Made by a program: the position numbers and the translations under genes. DNA of 64,000 nt from an uncultured Erythrobacter sp. (lineage in GTDB: Bacteria > Pseudomonadota > Alphaproteobacteria > Sphingomonadales > Sphingomonadaceae), in assembly GCA_947502305.1 (NCBI GenBank), contig CANMZA010000001.1, positions 1,550,001-1,614,000 of the forward strand, given 5' to 3'. Shown piece by piece: positions 46,445 to 55,117 of the stretch. Within the stretch, counting starts at the first letter, position 1, and every line of letters starts with the position of its first letter. Below the pieces are notes generated by a model that saw only the letters and a list, made by a program, of their open reading frames with translations, ran no database searches and had not been told where the DNA came from.

Positions 46445-47056
46445 ATGGCATTTCAACTGATCGACCTTCCCTATCCCGACACCGCGCTGGCTCCGGCTGT
46501 TTCGGCAGAGACCCTGTCGTTCCACCACGGCAAGCATCATCAAGCCTATATCGACAAGATGAACGCCGCGATTGACGGCACGGACCACGCAAATGGCTCG
46601 CTTGAGGCGGTGGTTTCCGCTGCTCGCGGCACCAATCAAGGGCTGTTCAACAACGCCGCGCAAAGCTGGAACCACGGTTTCTATTGGCATTCGATGGCCG
46701 CATCCGAAACCGCGCCATCTGACGATCTCAAAGCCAAGATCGACGCGGCATTTGGCTCTGTCGATGAGCTTAAAGCGCAGCTGAAGGCGCGCGGCGCTGG
46801 CCACTTTGCCAGCGGCTGGGTCTGGCTCGCAGAGAAAGACGGCGCATTGTCGATCGAGGAAACGCATGACGGCGACACGATTGCCGACGGCGACTTCAAC
46901 CCATTGCTGGTCATCGACGTGTGGGAACACGCTTATTACATCGACCATCAGAACAAGCGTCCCGCTTACCTCGACGCGGTTGTCGATGCGAAGCTCAACT
47001 GGGCTTTTGCGTCTGAGAACCTGGCACGCGGTTCGGCTTGGACCTATCCGGCCTAA
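46445..47056 (+). CDS. sodB: superoxide dismutase, iron type
   Basis: 203 residues from the ATG at 46445. Metal ligands are in LSFHHGKHHQAY, NNAAQSWNHGFYW and VIDVWEHAYYIDHQN. The glutamine in NAAQ is the position that marks Fe-type enzymes. It converts superoxide to oxygen and hydrogen peroxide in the cytosol. The longer frame to 46370 lies in the leader and is rejected. Confidence 0.95.
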   Translation: MAFQLIDLPYPDTALAPAVSAETLSFHHGKHHQAYIDKMNAAIDGTDHANGSLEAVVSAARGTNQGLFNNAAQSWNHGFYWHSMAASETAPSDDLKAKIDAAFGSVDELKAQLKARGAGHFASGWVWLAEKDGALSIEETHDGDTIADGDFNPLLVIDVWEHAYYIDHQNKRPAYLDAVVDAKLNWAFASENLARGSAWTYPA

Positions 47057-47076
47057 GGCGGTTCAACCAAGACAAG

Positions 47077-47116
47077 AAAAGCCCCGCTTTGCTAACGCAA
47101 TGCGGGGCTTTTTCGT
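47077..47116 (+). terminator. rho-independent terminator of sodB
   Basis: AAAAGCCCCGC pairs with GCGGGGCTTTT around a 14-base loop and is followed by a T-rich run. It lies 20 bases after the sodB stop. The stem is 11 bases long and without mismatches. Confidence 0.9.
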
Positions 47117-47183
47117 TTTGGCTTGAACGGCCTAATTGTATGGGGTTTTCGCCGTTCCACGCGTTGATCTTACACCGCCAAGA

Positions 47184-48254
47184 TCACTCTTCGAACACCG
47201 GGATTATATGGTCGGTGATAATCGTGTCGCTGATCCCATGCGGATTGCGGACGTTGAAATTTTCGGTGGTGATGACAAGTGTCAAATCCAACTGCGGCAC
47301 CATCACAACCTTGTTCCCGCCCGATCCTGCCATTTGTATCGCGCTATATTCACGGTCCCCAACCGCAAAAGTCGGCAACCAAGTGAGATAGCCATAATCC
47401 CCCCGACCCGGCCCAACCTGAGCGCGCGGGGTTACCATCGCTTGCACCCAAGCTGCGGGTAAGACCTGGCGCTCTTCATACACTCCGCTATCCATCAGCA
47501 GCTGGCCCAGCTTCAACAGATCCCGACTTCGCAGGCCCAATCCGCCGCCACCTTGCGGAAAACCGGTTGGCGAGAACTGCCATTCCACTTGCCCGATCCC
47601 CATCGGCGCGAACAAATCACTGGCGGCAAAATCTTCGAGCGGCCGCCCCACTGCCCGCTCAACGGCCGCGCCGGTCGTGGCAACGCCCGCGGTGCAATAG
47701 CTGTAGGCGCGGCCATAAGGGGAATCCTCAGGTTTGCTCGCCCATGCTGGAAAACCCTTTACGGGCAGGTCGAACGTAAAACCGATCCAATCCTCTAAAA
47801 GATACATGCGTTCTTCATTGCCAGCCGAAAACTGGTTCCAATCATCGCATTCAAGAATTGAACTCATTGTGAGGAAATCTTCAAACGTGATTTCGTCCTT
47901 GCGCGCGTCAGGATTGGCGAAAGGCTCCATATCAGCGAACAACGGCTTCACCGCCGCGCCGACCCCGTCGATATAGCCTTGATCAATCGCAATCCCCACA
48001 AGCATCGCCGTCAACGTCTTGGTGGCAGAGCGCGTGTTGCGCAACGCAGCTTCACCCTCTTCATCAAAGTAACTTTCGTGGATCAATTCCCCGTCATGCG
48101 CGACAAGGACACTGGTGATTTGACTAAATTCACCCGCGACAATCGCGGCATCGAGCGCTTCTAAGTTGGCCGATTTAGGATGGGTCTGAGCAGTGGTAGG
48201 GGTCATTACAGTCGTCGCTAAAATTAGCGCCGCCATTGGTTTGAAAGGCTTCAT
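47184..48254 (-). CDS. secreted serine hydrolase (beta-lactamase-like)
   Basis: 356 residues starting with a signal peptide (MKPFKPMAALILATTV). The S-x-x-K motif is in RNTRSATKTLTAML and the tyrosine motif in RAYSYCTAGVATTG, as in class C beta-lactamase-like esterases and D-aminopeptidases. The GNKVVMVPQLDLTLVITTENF end is the third strand. The substrate is unknown. It sits downstream of the AraC gene on the same strand, so that regulator may control it. Confidence 0.85.
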   Translation of the reverse strand: MKPFKPMAALILATTVMTPTTAQTHPKSANLEALDAAIVAGEFSQITSVLVAHDGELIHESYFDEEGEAALRNTRSATKTLTAMLVGIAIDQGYIDGVGAAVKPLFADMEPFANPDARKDEITFEDFLTMSSILECDDWNQFSAGNEERMYLLEDWIGFTFDLPVKGFPAWASKPEDSPYGRAYSYCTAGVATTGAAVERAVGRPLEDFAASDLFAPMGIGQVEWQFSPTGFPQGGGGLGLRSRDLLKLGQLLMDSGVYEERQVLPAAWVQAMVTPRAQVGPGRGDYGYLTWLPTFAVGDREYSAIQMAGSGGNKVVMVPQLDLTLVITTENFNVRNPHGISDTIITDHIIPVFEE

Positions 48255-48316
48255 AGCATTCTCCTTTCGAAAGCTTTTGGCAGCGCCAGCCTATGTGAGA
48301 TAGAACATTTGCAACA

Positions 48317-49108
48317 TCAGCCAAATGCTCTGCGAAAGCGTGCGGGCGTGGTCGCAAAATCCCGCCGGAACGCGCGCGTCATGTGGCTCTGATCGGTAAA
48401 GCCCGCTTCAACAGCAACTTGTGCAAGATCGCTATCTTCGGCCAGTTCTGAAGCCGCTTGGGCCAAGCGATGTCGGCGCAAAAACGTGCCCGGATTGTAT
48501 CCAAAGTGTTCGCGGTGAACCCGGGCAAAATGCACTGGGTGAACGTCAACCGCCTCCGCAATATCGCGGATTTGCAATGCACTGTCATTGGCCAAATCGG
48601 CCATCGCTTGACGAGCTTTTGCCAGCCAAGGCGGCGCATTTCGGCCTTGGCATTTGTTGCCCTTCAGATCAGCAATCACCGCCAAGATCATGTCTTCAAA
48701 CTCTATGCTATCGACACTGTTTGTACTAAGGCCGCCTGCAATACGGCTCGAATGAAAACGTGCATTTGGTGTTTCGACAATGAATGGATCAATAATAGTT
48801 TTCGGCGCAAGATCGGCGTCTATGTCGATCGTCATGAAGCGGCCATTTTCTTGATCAAAACAATCGCGGTGGACCGTGCCGGGCGGGTTATAGACCAGCG
48901 TCATCGGAGCATTGCACTCGCGGTTGTTTATCGCCGCGCTATTGTAGCCAGCGTCAACCGCCAAAACAAAATGCGCGCCTTCATGGCTATGCTCAGGCAC
49001 TGCTTCGGGCGGAATGATTGCTCGGCGCAGCGCGAGCGCAAAACCCGCGCCGTCATAGTCAGCATGACAGCTGCCGAAGAACTTTTTTCGTCCCAGTGTA
49101 TTGCTCAT
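48317..49108 (-). CDS. AraC-family transcriptional regulator
   Basis: 263 residues from the ATG at 49108. The N-terminus is a cupin-like sensor (HSHEGAHFVLAVDAG), and the C-terminal 100 residues form the two HTH motifs, including LAQVAVEAGFTDQSHMTRAFRRDFATTPARFRRAF. The sensor histidines suggest metal or small-molecule binding. It precedes the serine hydrolase gene by about 60 bases on the same strand. Confidence 0.87.
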   Translation of the reverse strand: MSNTLGRKKFFGSCHADYDGAGFALALRRAIIPPEAVPEHSHEGAHFVLAVDAGYNSAAINNRECNAPMTLVYNPPGTVHRDCFDQENGRFMTIDIDADLAPKTIIDPFIVETPNARFHSSRIAGGLSTNSVDSIEFEDMILAVIADLKGNKCQGRNAPPWLAKARQAMADLANDSALQIRDIAEAVDVHPVHFARVHREHFGYNPGTFLRRHRLAQAASELAEDSDLAQVAVEAGFTDQSHMTRAFRRDFATTPARFRRAFG

Positions 49109-49159
49109 ACCATACACTAAGCAAACGAAGATCGCTCGTCCAGCCCTAGGCAAACACAA

Positions 49160-51103
49160 TCACCCACCCGCATGATAAAAATCATAAACCTGCCGCGCCA
49201 CTGCCGCGCTGACGCCGGGCGCGCGTTGCAGGTCTTCTAGCGAGGCGGCGCGCACTTTGCTGGCTGTGCCGAAATGCAGCAGCAGCGCGCGTTTGCGCGC
49301 GGGGCCGATGCCGGGGATTTCGTCTAGCGGGCTGGCGGTGATGCCTTTGCTGCGTTTGGCGCGGTGGGCGCCGATGGCAAAACGGTGGACCTCATCGCGC
49401 AGCCGCTGGGCATAGAACAGCACGGGCGAATTGGTCGGCAGGGTTTTCTCGCGCCCGTCGGGGAAATGGAACACTTCGCGCCCTTCGCGCCCGTGATGCG
49501 GCCCCTTGGCGATGCCGATTACCGGCAGGTCTTCAATGCCCAATTCGCCCAGCACTTCCATAACGCTCGACAATTGCCCCTTGCCCCCGTCGATCAGGAC
49601 AAGATCGGGCCAGACGCCCTCGCGTTCGCGGTCGGGATCATCCTTCATCGCGCGGGTGAAACGGCGTTCCATCACTTCGCGCATCATGGCAAAATCATCA
49701 TTGGTTTGCGCGGTTTTGATGTTGAATTTGCGGTATTGCCCTTTTTCAAAGCCCTCCGCACTGGCGACGATCATCGCGCCGACGGCATTGGCCCCTTGGA
49801 TATGGCTGTTGTCGTAAACCTCGATCCGGCCCGGCGGCCCTTCCAACTCAAGGAATTCTGCCAATTCGCGGTTGATCTTGGCCTTGGTGCCCGATTCTGC
49901 CAGCCGCCTCTCCAGCGCCTCGACAGCATTGCGGCTCGCTTGCGCCAGCAATTTGCGCCGGTCGCCGCGTTGGGGGACGGAAAGCGTGACTTTCTTTTCC
50001 GCAACCTCAGACAAAGCGGCCTCGATCAGCTCACGCTCCGGCAATTCACGGTCGAGCAAAATGGTCGGGGGCGGCGGCACTTCTTCGTAAAATTGCAGCA
50101 TGACGTTGGAAAGAACCTGCCCTTCCTCCACATCCTTTGTGTGGCTGGGAAAGAACGCGCGGTGGCCCCAATTTTGCCCGCCGCGAATAAAGAACGCCTG
50201 CACGCCGATCTGCCCACCCTTCGCCGCCAGCGCGAACACATCGGCATCGCCAACACCGCTGGCATTGATCGCCTGTGATCCCTGAATAAAGGTCGCCGCG
50301 CGCAATCGGTCACGCAGGATCGCGGCGGTTTCAAAGTCGAGATCTTCTGCCGCTTTGGCCATTTGCTTTTCAAGGTCGGCCTGAACCTTGCCCGATTTCC
50401 CGGCCAGAAAATCCTTCGCCTGTTTGACCAGTGCGTCGTAATCATCCGCCGCAATCCGCCCGACACACGGCGCGGAGCACCGCTTTATCTGATAGAGCAA
50501 GCAGGGCCGGTCGCGATTGTTAAAAAAGCTATCGGTACAAGACCTTAGCAAGAATAGTTTTTGCAACGCATTAAGCGTCGTATTGACATTGCCCGCGCTG
50601 GCAAAGGGCCCGTAATAATTCCCTTTTGCCCGGCGCGCGCCGCGATGTTTGTGGATGCGCGGAAAATCGTGATCGCTGCGCAGGAGGATGAAAGGAAAGC
50701 TCTTATCATCGCGCAGCAACACGTTGAAAGCGGGGCGAAAACGCTTGATCAATTGCGCTTCGAGCAGCAGCGCCTCGGCCTCTGAATTGGTGGTGATGAT
50801 CTCCATGCCGCGGCATTGCGACACCATCCGCATCAAACGCTGCGTCAGCCCGCTGACCTGCGTGTAATTGGCCACCCGCGCCTTCAGACTGCGCGCTTTG
50901 CCCACATACAAAACATCGCCGCGCGTATCGAGCATCCGGTACACGCCTGGCACCGGTTTCAGCGTTTTGACCACTTCGCGGATCGCCGTCACACCCGCTT
51001 CCAAATTCGGCTGAGCGCTCGACACGGTATAGGCGGCGCGCTCTTCGTTAAAGCGGTCCGCTCCGTTGGGCGTGGAAGGTGTGCCAGCAGGCGTTTTCGA
51101 CAT
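49160..51103 (-). CDS. uvrC: excinuclease ABC subunit C
   Basis: 647 residues. An N-terminal GIY-YIG nuclease domain (PGVYRMLDTRGDVLYVGKARSLKARV), a UVR helix pair (residues 240-275), the RNase H-like endonuclease with RIEVYDNSHIQGANAVGAM and VLIDGGKGQLSS, and a C-terminal helix-hairpin-helix pair are all in order. It makes both incisions in nucleotide excision repair. An ATG 36 bases upstream would add 12 residues; the internal ATG is closer to homologues. Confidence 0.96.
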   Translation of the reverse strand: MSKTPAGTPSTPNGADRFNEERAAYTVSSAQPNLEAGVTAIREVVKTLKPVPGVYRMLDTRGDVLYVGKARSLKARVANYTQVSGLTQRLMRMVSQCRGMEIITTNSEAEALLLEAQLIKRFRPAFNVLLRDDKSFPFILLRSDHDFPRIHKHRGARRAKGNYYGPFASAGNVNTTLNALQKLFLLRSCTDSFFNNRDRPCLLYQIKRCSAPCVGRIAADDYDALVKQAKDFLAGKSGKVQADLEKQMAKAAEDLDFETAAILRDRLRAATFIQGSQAINASGVGDADVFALAAKGGQIGVQAFFIRGGQNWGHRAFFPSHTKDVEEGQVLSNVMLQFYEEVPPPPTILLDRELPERELIEAALSEVAEKKVTLSVPQRGDRRKLLAQASRNAVEALERRLAESGTKAKINRELAEFLELEGPPGRIEVYDNSHIQGANAVGAMIVASAEGFEKGQYRKFNIKTAQTNDDFAMMREVMERRFTRAMKDDPDREREGVWPDLVLIDGGKGQLSSVMEVLGELGIEDLPVIGIAKGPHHGREGREVFHFPDGREKTLPTNSPVLFYAQRLRDEVHRFAIGAHRAKRSKGITASPLDEIPGIGPARKRALLLHFGTASKVRAASLEDLQRAPGVSAAVARQVYDFYHAGG

Positions 51104-51167
51104 AGGCTTCAAATAGGGCGGCACACGCGCGATTGGCAATGGCCCGCCATGCGACTATCGGCAGGAT

Positions 51168-52385
51168 ATGCAGCAATATGATGTGATAATTCTGGGCGCT
51201 GGCGCCGCGGGCCTGATGTGTGCAGCGCGGGCAGGTCGGGACGGTCTTAGGGTTTTGGTCCTGGAAAAGGGCGAAAAGCCGGGAAAGAAAATCCTGATCT
51301 CTGGCGGGGGCCGCTGCAATTTCACCAATACGGGCACGAAGCCGGGCAATTTCCTGTCTACCAATCCGCATTTTGCGAAATCTGCGCTCGCCCGATACGC
51401 GCCCCGCGATTTTCTGGCGCTGGTGGAAAAGCACGACATCGCTTGGCATGAAAAGACGCTCGGCCAGCTGTTCTGCGATGGGTCTGCGAAACAGATTGTG
51501 CAAATGCTGCTGGATGAATGCGGCGATCATGTCGATGTCTTATGCGACGCCGAAGTCACCACTGTTGTCCGCGAAGACGAGATGTTCGCCGTCTCCGCAT
51601 CGGGTGCCCATTATTCCGCCCCCTCACTCGTCATTGCAACGGGCGGCCCTTCGATCCCGAAAATGGGTGCGAGCGGGTTTGCCTATGACCTTGCCCGGCA
51701 ATTTAGGCTGAAGGTGGTGGAGCCGCGCCCTGCCCTCGTTCCGCTGACCTTGGGCGAAGAAGATTTGCTTTTCCGCGAATTGTCAGGTGTCTCGGCCCCG
51801 GTCATCGCGCATGCGGGAAGCGGCAAAAGCAAAGCCGCCTTTAAAGAAGCCGCTTTGTTCACGCATAGAGGCCTATCCGGCCCCGCAATCCTGCAAATAT
51901 CCTCTTATTGGCACAGCGGCGAAGAGGTTGGCATCACCTTCATTGCGCAAAAAGACCCAGATTGGCTGATCGGTTTAAAACGCGGCAATCCGCGCGCCGG
52001 CCTTCGCAGCGTTCTGCGAGAGCATCTGCCGGACCGGCTCGCCGATGCTTTGGCGATGAAATTGGCGGCGGAATTGGGGATCACCACCGAATTGGGCAAT
52101 GTGCCTGACAAAGTGCTGCGCGCGGCGGCCGCAAAATTGGCGGATTGGCGCTTCCACCCCAATGGCACAGAAGGTTTCGCCAAGGCCGAAGTGACGATTG
52201 GCGGGATTTCCACCGCAGAACTTTCCAGCCAGACGATGGAGGCGAAGAATGTCCCCGGCCTCTATGCCATTGGCGAGGCGGTGGATGTTACCGGATGGCT
52301 GGGCGGATACAATTTCCAATGGGCTTGGGCCAGCGGGGCCGCTTGCGGTGACCATTTGGCGCAATCGGCCATCGCGCAGCCATAA
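51168..52385 (+). CDS. HI0933/BaiN-family FAD-dependent oxidoreductase
   Basis: 405 residues. The FAD-binding start is YDVIILGAGAAGLMCAARAG, followed by EKGEKPGKKILISGGGRCNFTN, a diagnostic HI0933 block, and TGWLGGYNFQWAWASGAACG near the end. Substrate and electron acceptor are unknown for most members. It diverges from uvrC across a short gap. Confidence 0.9.
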   Translation: MQQYDVIILGAGAAGLMCAARAGRDGLRVLVLEKGEKPGKKILISGGGRCNFTNTGTKPGNFLSTNPHFAKSALARYAPRDFLALVEKHDIAWHEKTLGQLFCDGSAKQIVQMLLDECGDHVDVLCDAEVTTVVREDEMFAVSASGAHYSAPSLVIATGGPSIPKMGASGFAYDLARQFRLKVVEPRPALVPLTLGEEDLLFRELSGVSAPVIAHAGSGKSKAAFKEAALFTHRGLSGPAILQISSYWHSGEEVGITFIAQKDPDWLIGLKRGNPRAGLRSVLREHLPDRLADALAMKLAAELGITTELGNVPDKVLRAAAAKLADWRFHPNGTEGFAKAEVTIGGISTAELSSQTMEAKNVPGLYAIGEAVDVTGWLGGYNFQWAWASGAACGDHLAQSAIAQP

Positions 52386-52423
52386 ACGCAACAAAGTTTC
52401 GCAAAAGTCGCGGCAAAGACAAT

Positions 52424-52449
52424 TGTGACGCTTGCGTAAGGTTGTCACA
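52424..52449. promoter_or_regulatory. inverted repeat TGTGAC-N14-GTCACA before the wax ester synthase
   Basis: Six-base arms TGTGAC and GTCACA are separated by 14 bases. The spacing is too wide for a CRP site. It lies between the flavoprotein stop and the preferred TTG start of the wax ester synthase and could be an operator or be chance. Confidence 0.3.
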
Positions 52450-52536
52450 CGTTTGAAACATGCCTACCCCGGTGGACAAGAGCCCGGATACGGGCCGAAA
52501 CCGGTGCCTATTGCTCCGGTGAAGCGGGAGAGAGAC

Positions 52537-54225
52537 TTGCGCCAATTGCAGGGCATGGATTCATCGTTCGTAGCGCTCGAATCCCCAAATTCGCCGATGC
52601 ATATCGGCAGCGTGCTGATCTATAACCCGGAAACCGCACCCGGCGGTTTTGTCCGGTTTAAAGATATCCTGCAATTCATCGGTTCGCGCATGCAATTGTC
52701 CAAGACAATGCGCCAACGTCTGGTGCGCGTCCCGTTTGACCTCGATTATCCGTATTGGATCGAGGATCCTGATTTCGATCTTGAATATCATGTCCGCCAT
52801 GTCGCCCTGCCAAAACCGGGCGACTGGCGGCAATTGTGCATTCAGGCGGCGCGCATTCATGCCCGCCCCTTGGACCTCAACCGTCCGCCGTGGGAATTCA
52901 CCGTGATCGAAGGGCTGGACGCGGTCGAAGGCTATCCGGCGGGCTGTTTTGCCTTTGTGACAAAGGTTCATCATGCCGCGATTGACGGGATGAGCGGGAT
53001 TGATTTGATGGAGGCTTTGCACACCGTCACACCCAGCACCGCGCCGCCCAATTCGCCAGATGAATGGAAGCCGGAAAAAGTACCCGGCCCGGTTGAATTG
53101 CTCGGCAAATCCTACGTCAATGCGATCATCAATCCGTTCAAACAGGCGCAGGTCGCGGCGCAATCTTTGCCCGGTGTTGCCAGCGCGATCAAAGGGTTGG
53201 TGGCGCGCGATTTCAAACTCACCACCGATCTGGTGCCGCCGCGCACGCGTTTTAACCGTAGCATTTCGCCCCACCGCGTGGTGGAAGGGCGCAGTTTCGA
53301 TCTGGCCGAATTTAAATCGATCCGCGCTTTGTTACCGGCCGCGAAAGTCAATGACGTGGCGATTGCCGTCATTGGCGGGGCGCTGCACAAATATCTGACC
53401 GCCAAGGATGATCTGCCGAAAGGCACAATGACGGCGATGGCGCCGATCTCTGTGCGATCTGGCGATGAAAAAGGCGATATGGGCAATCAAGTGTCCGCAA
53501 TGGTCGCGCCGCTGGGCACGCATATTGCCGATCCGGCGCAGCGGTTGGAATATGTCTATAATCAAACCAGCAATTCCAAAGCCATGACCAACGCCATCGG
53601 CGCGCGCACGATGACAGAGGTCAGCAAGGTCAACCCGCTGCTCTATATGGCGCTGGGCGCGCAATTGTTCAGCCGCGTCAGCCTTGCGCACCGGGCGATG
53701 CCGTTCAACACTGTCGTCACCAATGTGCCCGGCCCGCCAGTGCATATTTACTCCGCCGGTTCGCGGCTTGAAAGCATGGCGCTGTCGCTGATTTGCCTAA
53801 CCGATGGCCTGGGATTGGCGCATGTCGTGCAAAGCTATGTGAAAGAGGCTTACATCAGCTTCACCGCATGCCGCGACATCATGCCAGACCCGGAATTTTA
53901 CGCGCAATGTTTGCAAGACAGCTTTGATGAGCTTTTGACCGCTGCGAAAGCAGTAGAAGCCGCAGGGGGCAAGTCAGGTTCTGTAAAGGCCCCCAGTGCT
54001 AAACCGGCTTCATCAACGAAGGCACCTGCGCGCAAAACGGCCAGTAAAGCGCCAGCAAGGGCCCCGCGTAAGACCGCCGCAAAACCAGCGGCGAAGGCGG
54101 CGACCACCCGGTCCAAACCAGCAGCGAAAACAGCTGCTAAACCGGCAACAAAAACAGCGGGCAAGCGCAAGCCGCGGCCCGCGACCAAGAAAATAACAAG
54201 TAAAACGGGCGAGGAGAAATCATAA
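52537..54225 (+). CDS. wax ester synthase/diacylglycerol acyltransferase with histone-H1-like tail
   Basis: 562 residues from TTG at 52537, which follows GGGAGAG; another TTG at 52432 would add 35 residues. The catalytic HHxxxDG motif is in KVHHAAIDGMSGIDLM, and the QGMDSSFVALESPNSPMHIG start and NVPGPPVHIYSAG segment are characteristic. It makes wax esters or triacylglycerol from acyl-CoA. The last 90 residues are almost purely Lys, Ala, Pro, Thr and Arg (AKPAAKAATTRSKPAAKTAA-type) and look like a histone H1 tail, unusual for this enzyme family. It overlaps the hydrolase gene by one base. Confidence 0.88.
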   Translation: MRQLQGMDSSFVALESPNSPMHIGSVLIYNPETAPGGFVRFKDILQFIGSRMQLSKTMRQRLVRVPFDLDYPYWIEDPDFDLEYHVRHVALPKPGDWRQLCIQAARIHARPLDLNRPPWEFTVIEGLDAVEGYPAGCFAFVTKVHHAAIDGMSGIDLMEALHTVTPSTAPPNSPDEWKPEKVPGPVELLGKSYVNAIINPFKQAQVAAQSLPGVASAIKGLVARDFKLTTDLVPPRTRFNRSISPHRVVEGRSFDLAEFKSIRALLPAAKVNDVAIAVIGGALHKYLTAKDDLPKGTMTAMAPISVRSGDEKGDMGNQVSAMVAPLGTHIADPAQRLEYVYNQTSNSKAMTNAIGARTMTEVSKVNPLLYMALGAQLFSRVSLAHRAMPFNTVVTNVPGPPVHIYSAGSRLESMALSLICLTDGLGLAHVVQSYVKEAYISFTACRDIMPDPEFYAQCLQDSFDELLTAAKAVEAAGGKSGSVKAPSAKPASSTKAPARKTASKAPARAPRKTAAKPAAKAATTRSKPAAKTAAKPATKTAGKRKPRPATKKITSKTGEEKS

Positions 54226-55082
54226 TGGCGAGCATCGCACCCCTATCAAATAGCCCCCTTCCGGGAAGCATTGTCGTCGATGGCGGCACAGGCGGGCGGC
54301 AAAAGCCAACGCGTGTTGCCACCCCGCCAAACCGGTTTTGGACATGGTCAGAAGGGCGCGCAATGTTCGAATTCGCGTCGTTTTATGCGATGCGCCCGCT
54401 GCTTTCGACCCTGCCCAAGGGTGACGGCCACGCCGTTTTGACCCTGCCCGGTTTTATGGCGACCAATTCCTCAACGCGCCCGATGCGCGGATTGCTGAAA
54501 GAATTGGGCTATGATGCGCATGGCTGGAATTCTGGCCGTAATGTGCGGGTGAACGAAGAATTGCTCCACAAGCTGGAGGAGCAGGTTGATAAGCTGGCGC
54601 AAGATAGCGGCGAGAAAATTTCACTGGTCGGGTGGAGCCTTGGCGGTGTGCTCGCCCGCGAATTGGCCAAGTTGAAGCCGGAACATGTGCGTCAGGTCGT
54701 GAGCCTAGGCAGCCCGATCACCGATGATCGCAACCACACCAATGCCGCGCGCTTGTTCAAATTCTTCAACGGGGATGAGCCGGAAAAACTGCGCGATGGG
54801 CAATTCCAAGGGCTGGATATGGCGCCGCCTGTGCCGACGACGTCGATCCTGACGAAAACCGACGGCGTCGTCCATTGGCGCGGCAGTGTGCAAGACCCGG
54901 CCAAAACCAGCGGCCATCCGAGCGAAAATATCGTCGTTTACGCCAGTCACCTTGGTCTGGGCGTGAACCCCAGCGTGATGATCGCCTTGGCCGACCGATT
55001 GGCACAGCCAGACGGCGAATGGGCACCGTTTGACGCGAAACCAGCGCAAAAATGGATGTTCCCCAAATTCACGATGAATTGA
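54225..55082 (+). CDS. lipase-like alpha/beta hydrolase
   Basis: 285 residues. The nucleophile elbow LVGWSLGGVLAREL (GWSLGG) is the serine motif, and GHAVLTLPGFMATNSSTRP with GRNVRVNEELLHKLEEQV resemble PGAP1-like and triacylglycerol lipase proteins. No signal peptide is obvious. It begins at the stop of the wax ester synthase gene, suggesting coupled lipid storage and turnover. Confidence 0.8.
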   Translation: MASIAPLSNSPLPGSIVVDGGTGGRQKPTRVATPPNRFWTWSEGRAMFEFASFYAMRPLLSTLPKGDGHAVLTLPGFMATNSSTRPMRGLLKELGYDAHGWNSGRNVRVNEELLHKLEEQVDKLAQDSGEKISLVGWSLGGVLARELAKLKPEHVRQVVSLGSPITDDRNHTNAARLFKFFNGDEPEKLRDGQFQGLDMAPPVPTTSILTKTDGVVHWRGSVQDPAKTSGHPSENIVVYASHLGLGVNPSVMIALADRLAQPDGEWAPFDAKPAQKWMFPKFTMN

Positions 55083-55106
55083 GCGGCCCCCGGATGAATT
55101 GAGCGG
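55073..55106. repeat. short direct repeat at the end of the hydrolase gene
   Basis: The sequence GATGAATTGAGCGG occurs twice, 20 bases apart. The first copy contains the last codons and stop of the hydrolase gene. It looks like a small tandem duplication. Confidence 0.6.
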
Positions 55107-55117
55107 GAGCCGCAAGT

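Noticed and set aside
52424..52449. CRP site before the wax ester synthase
   Set aside because: The arms TGTGAC and GTCACA match, but the 14-base spacer is too long for the CRP/Clp consensus; kept only as an inverted repeat of unknown meaning.
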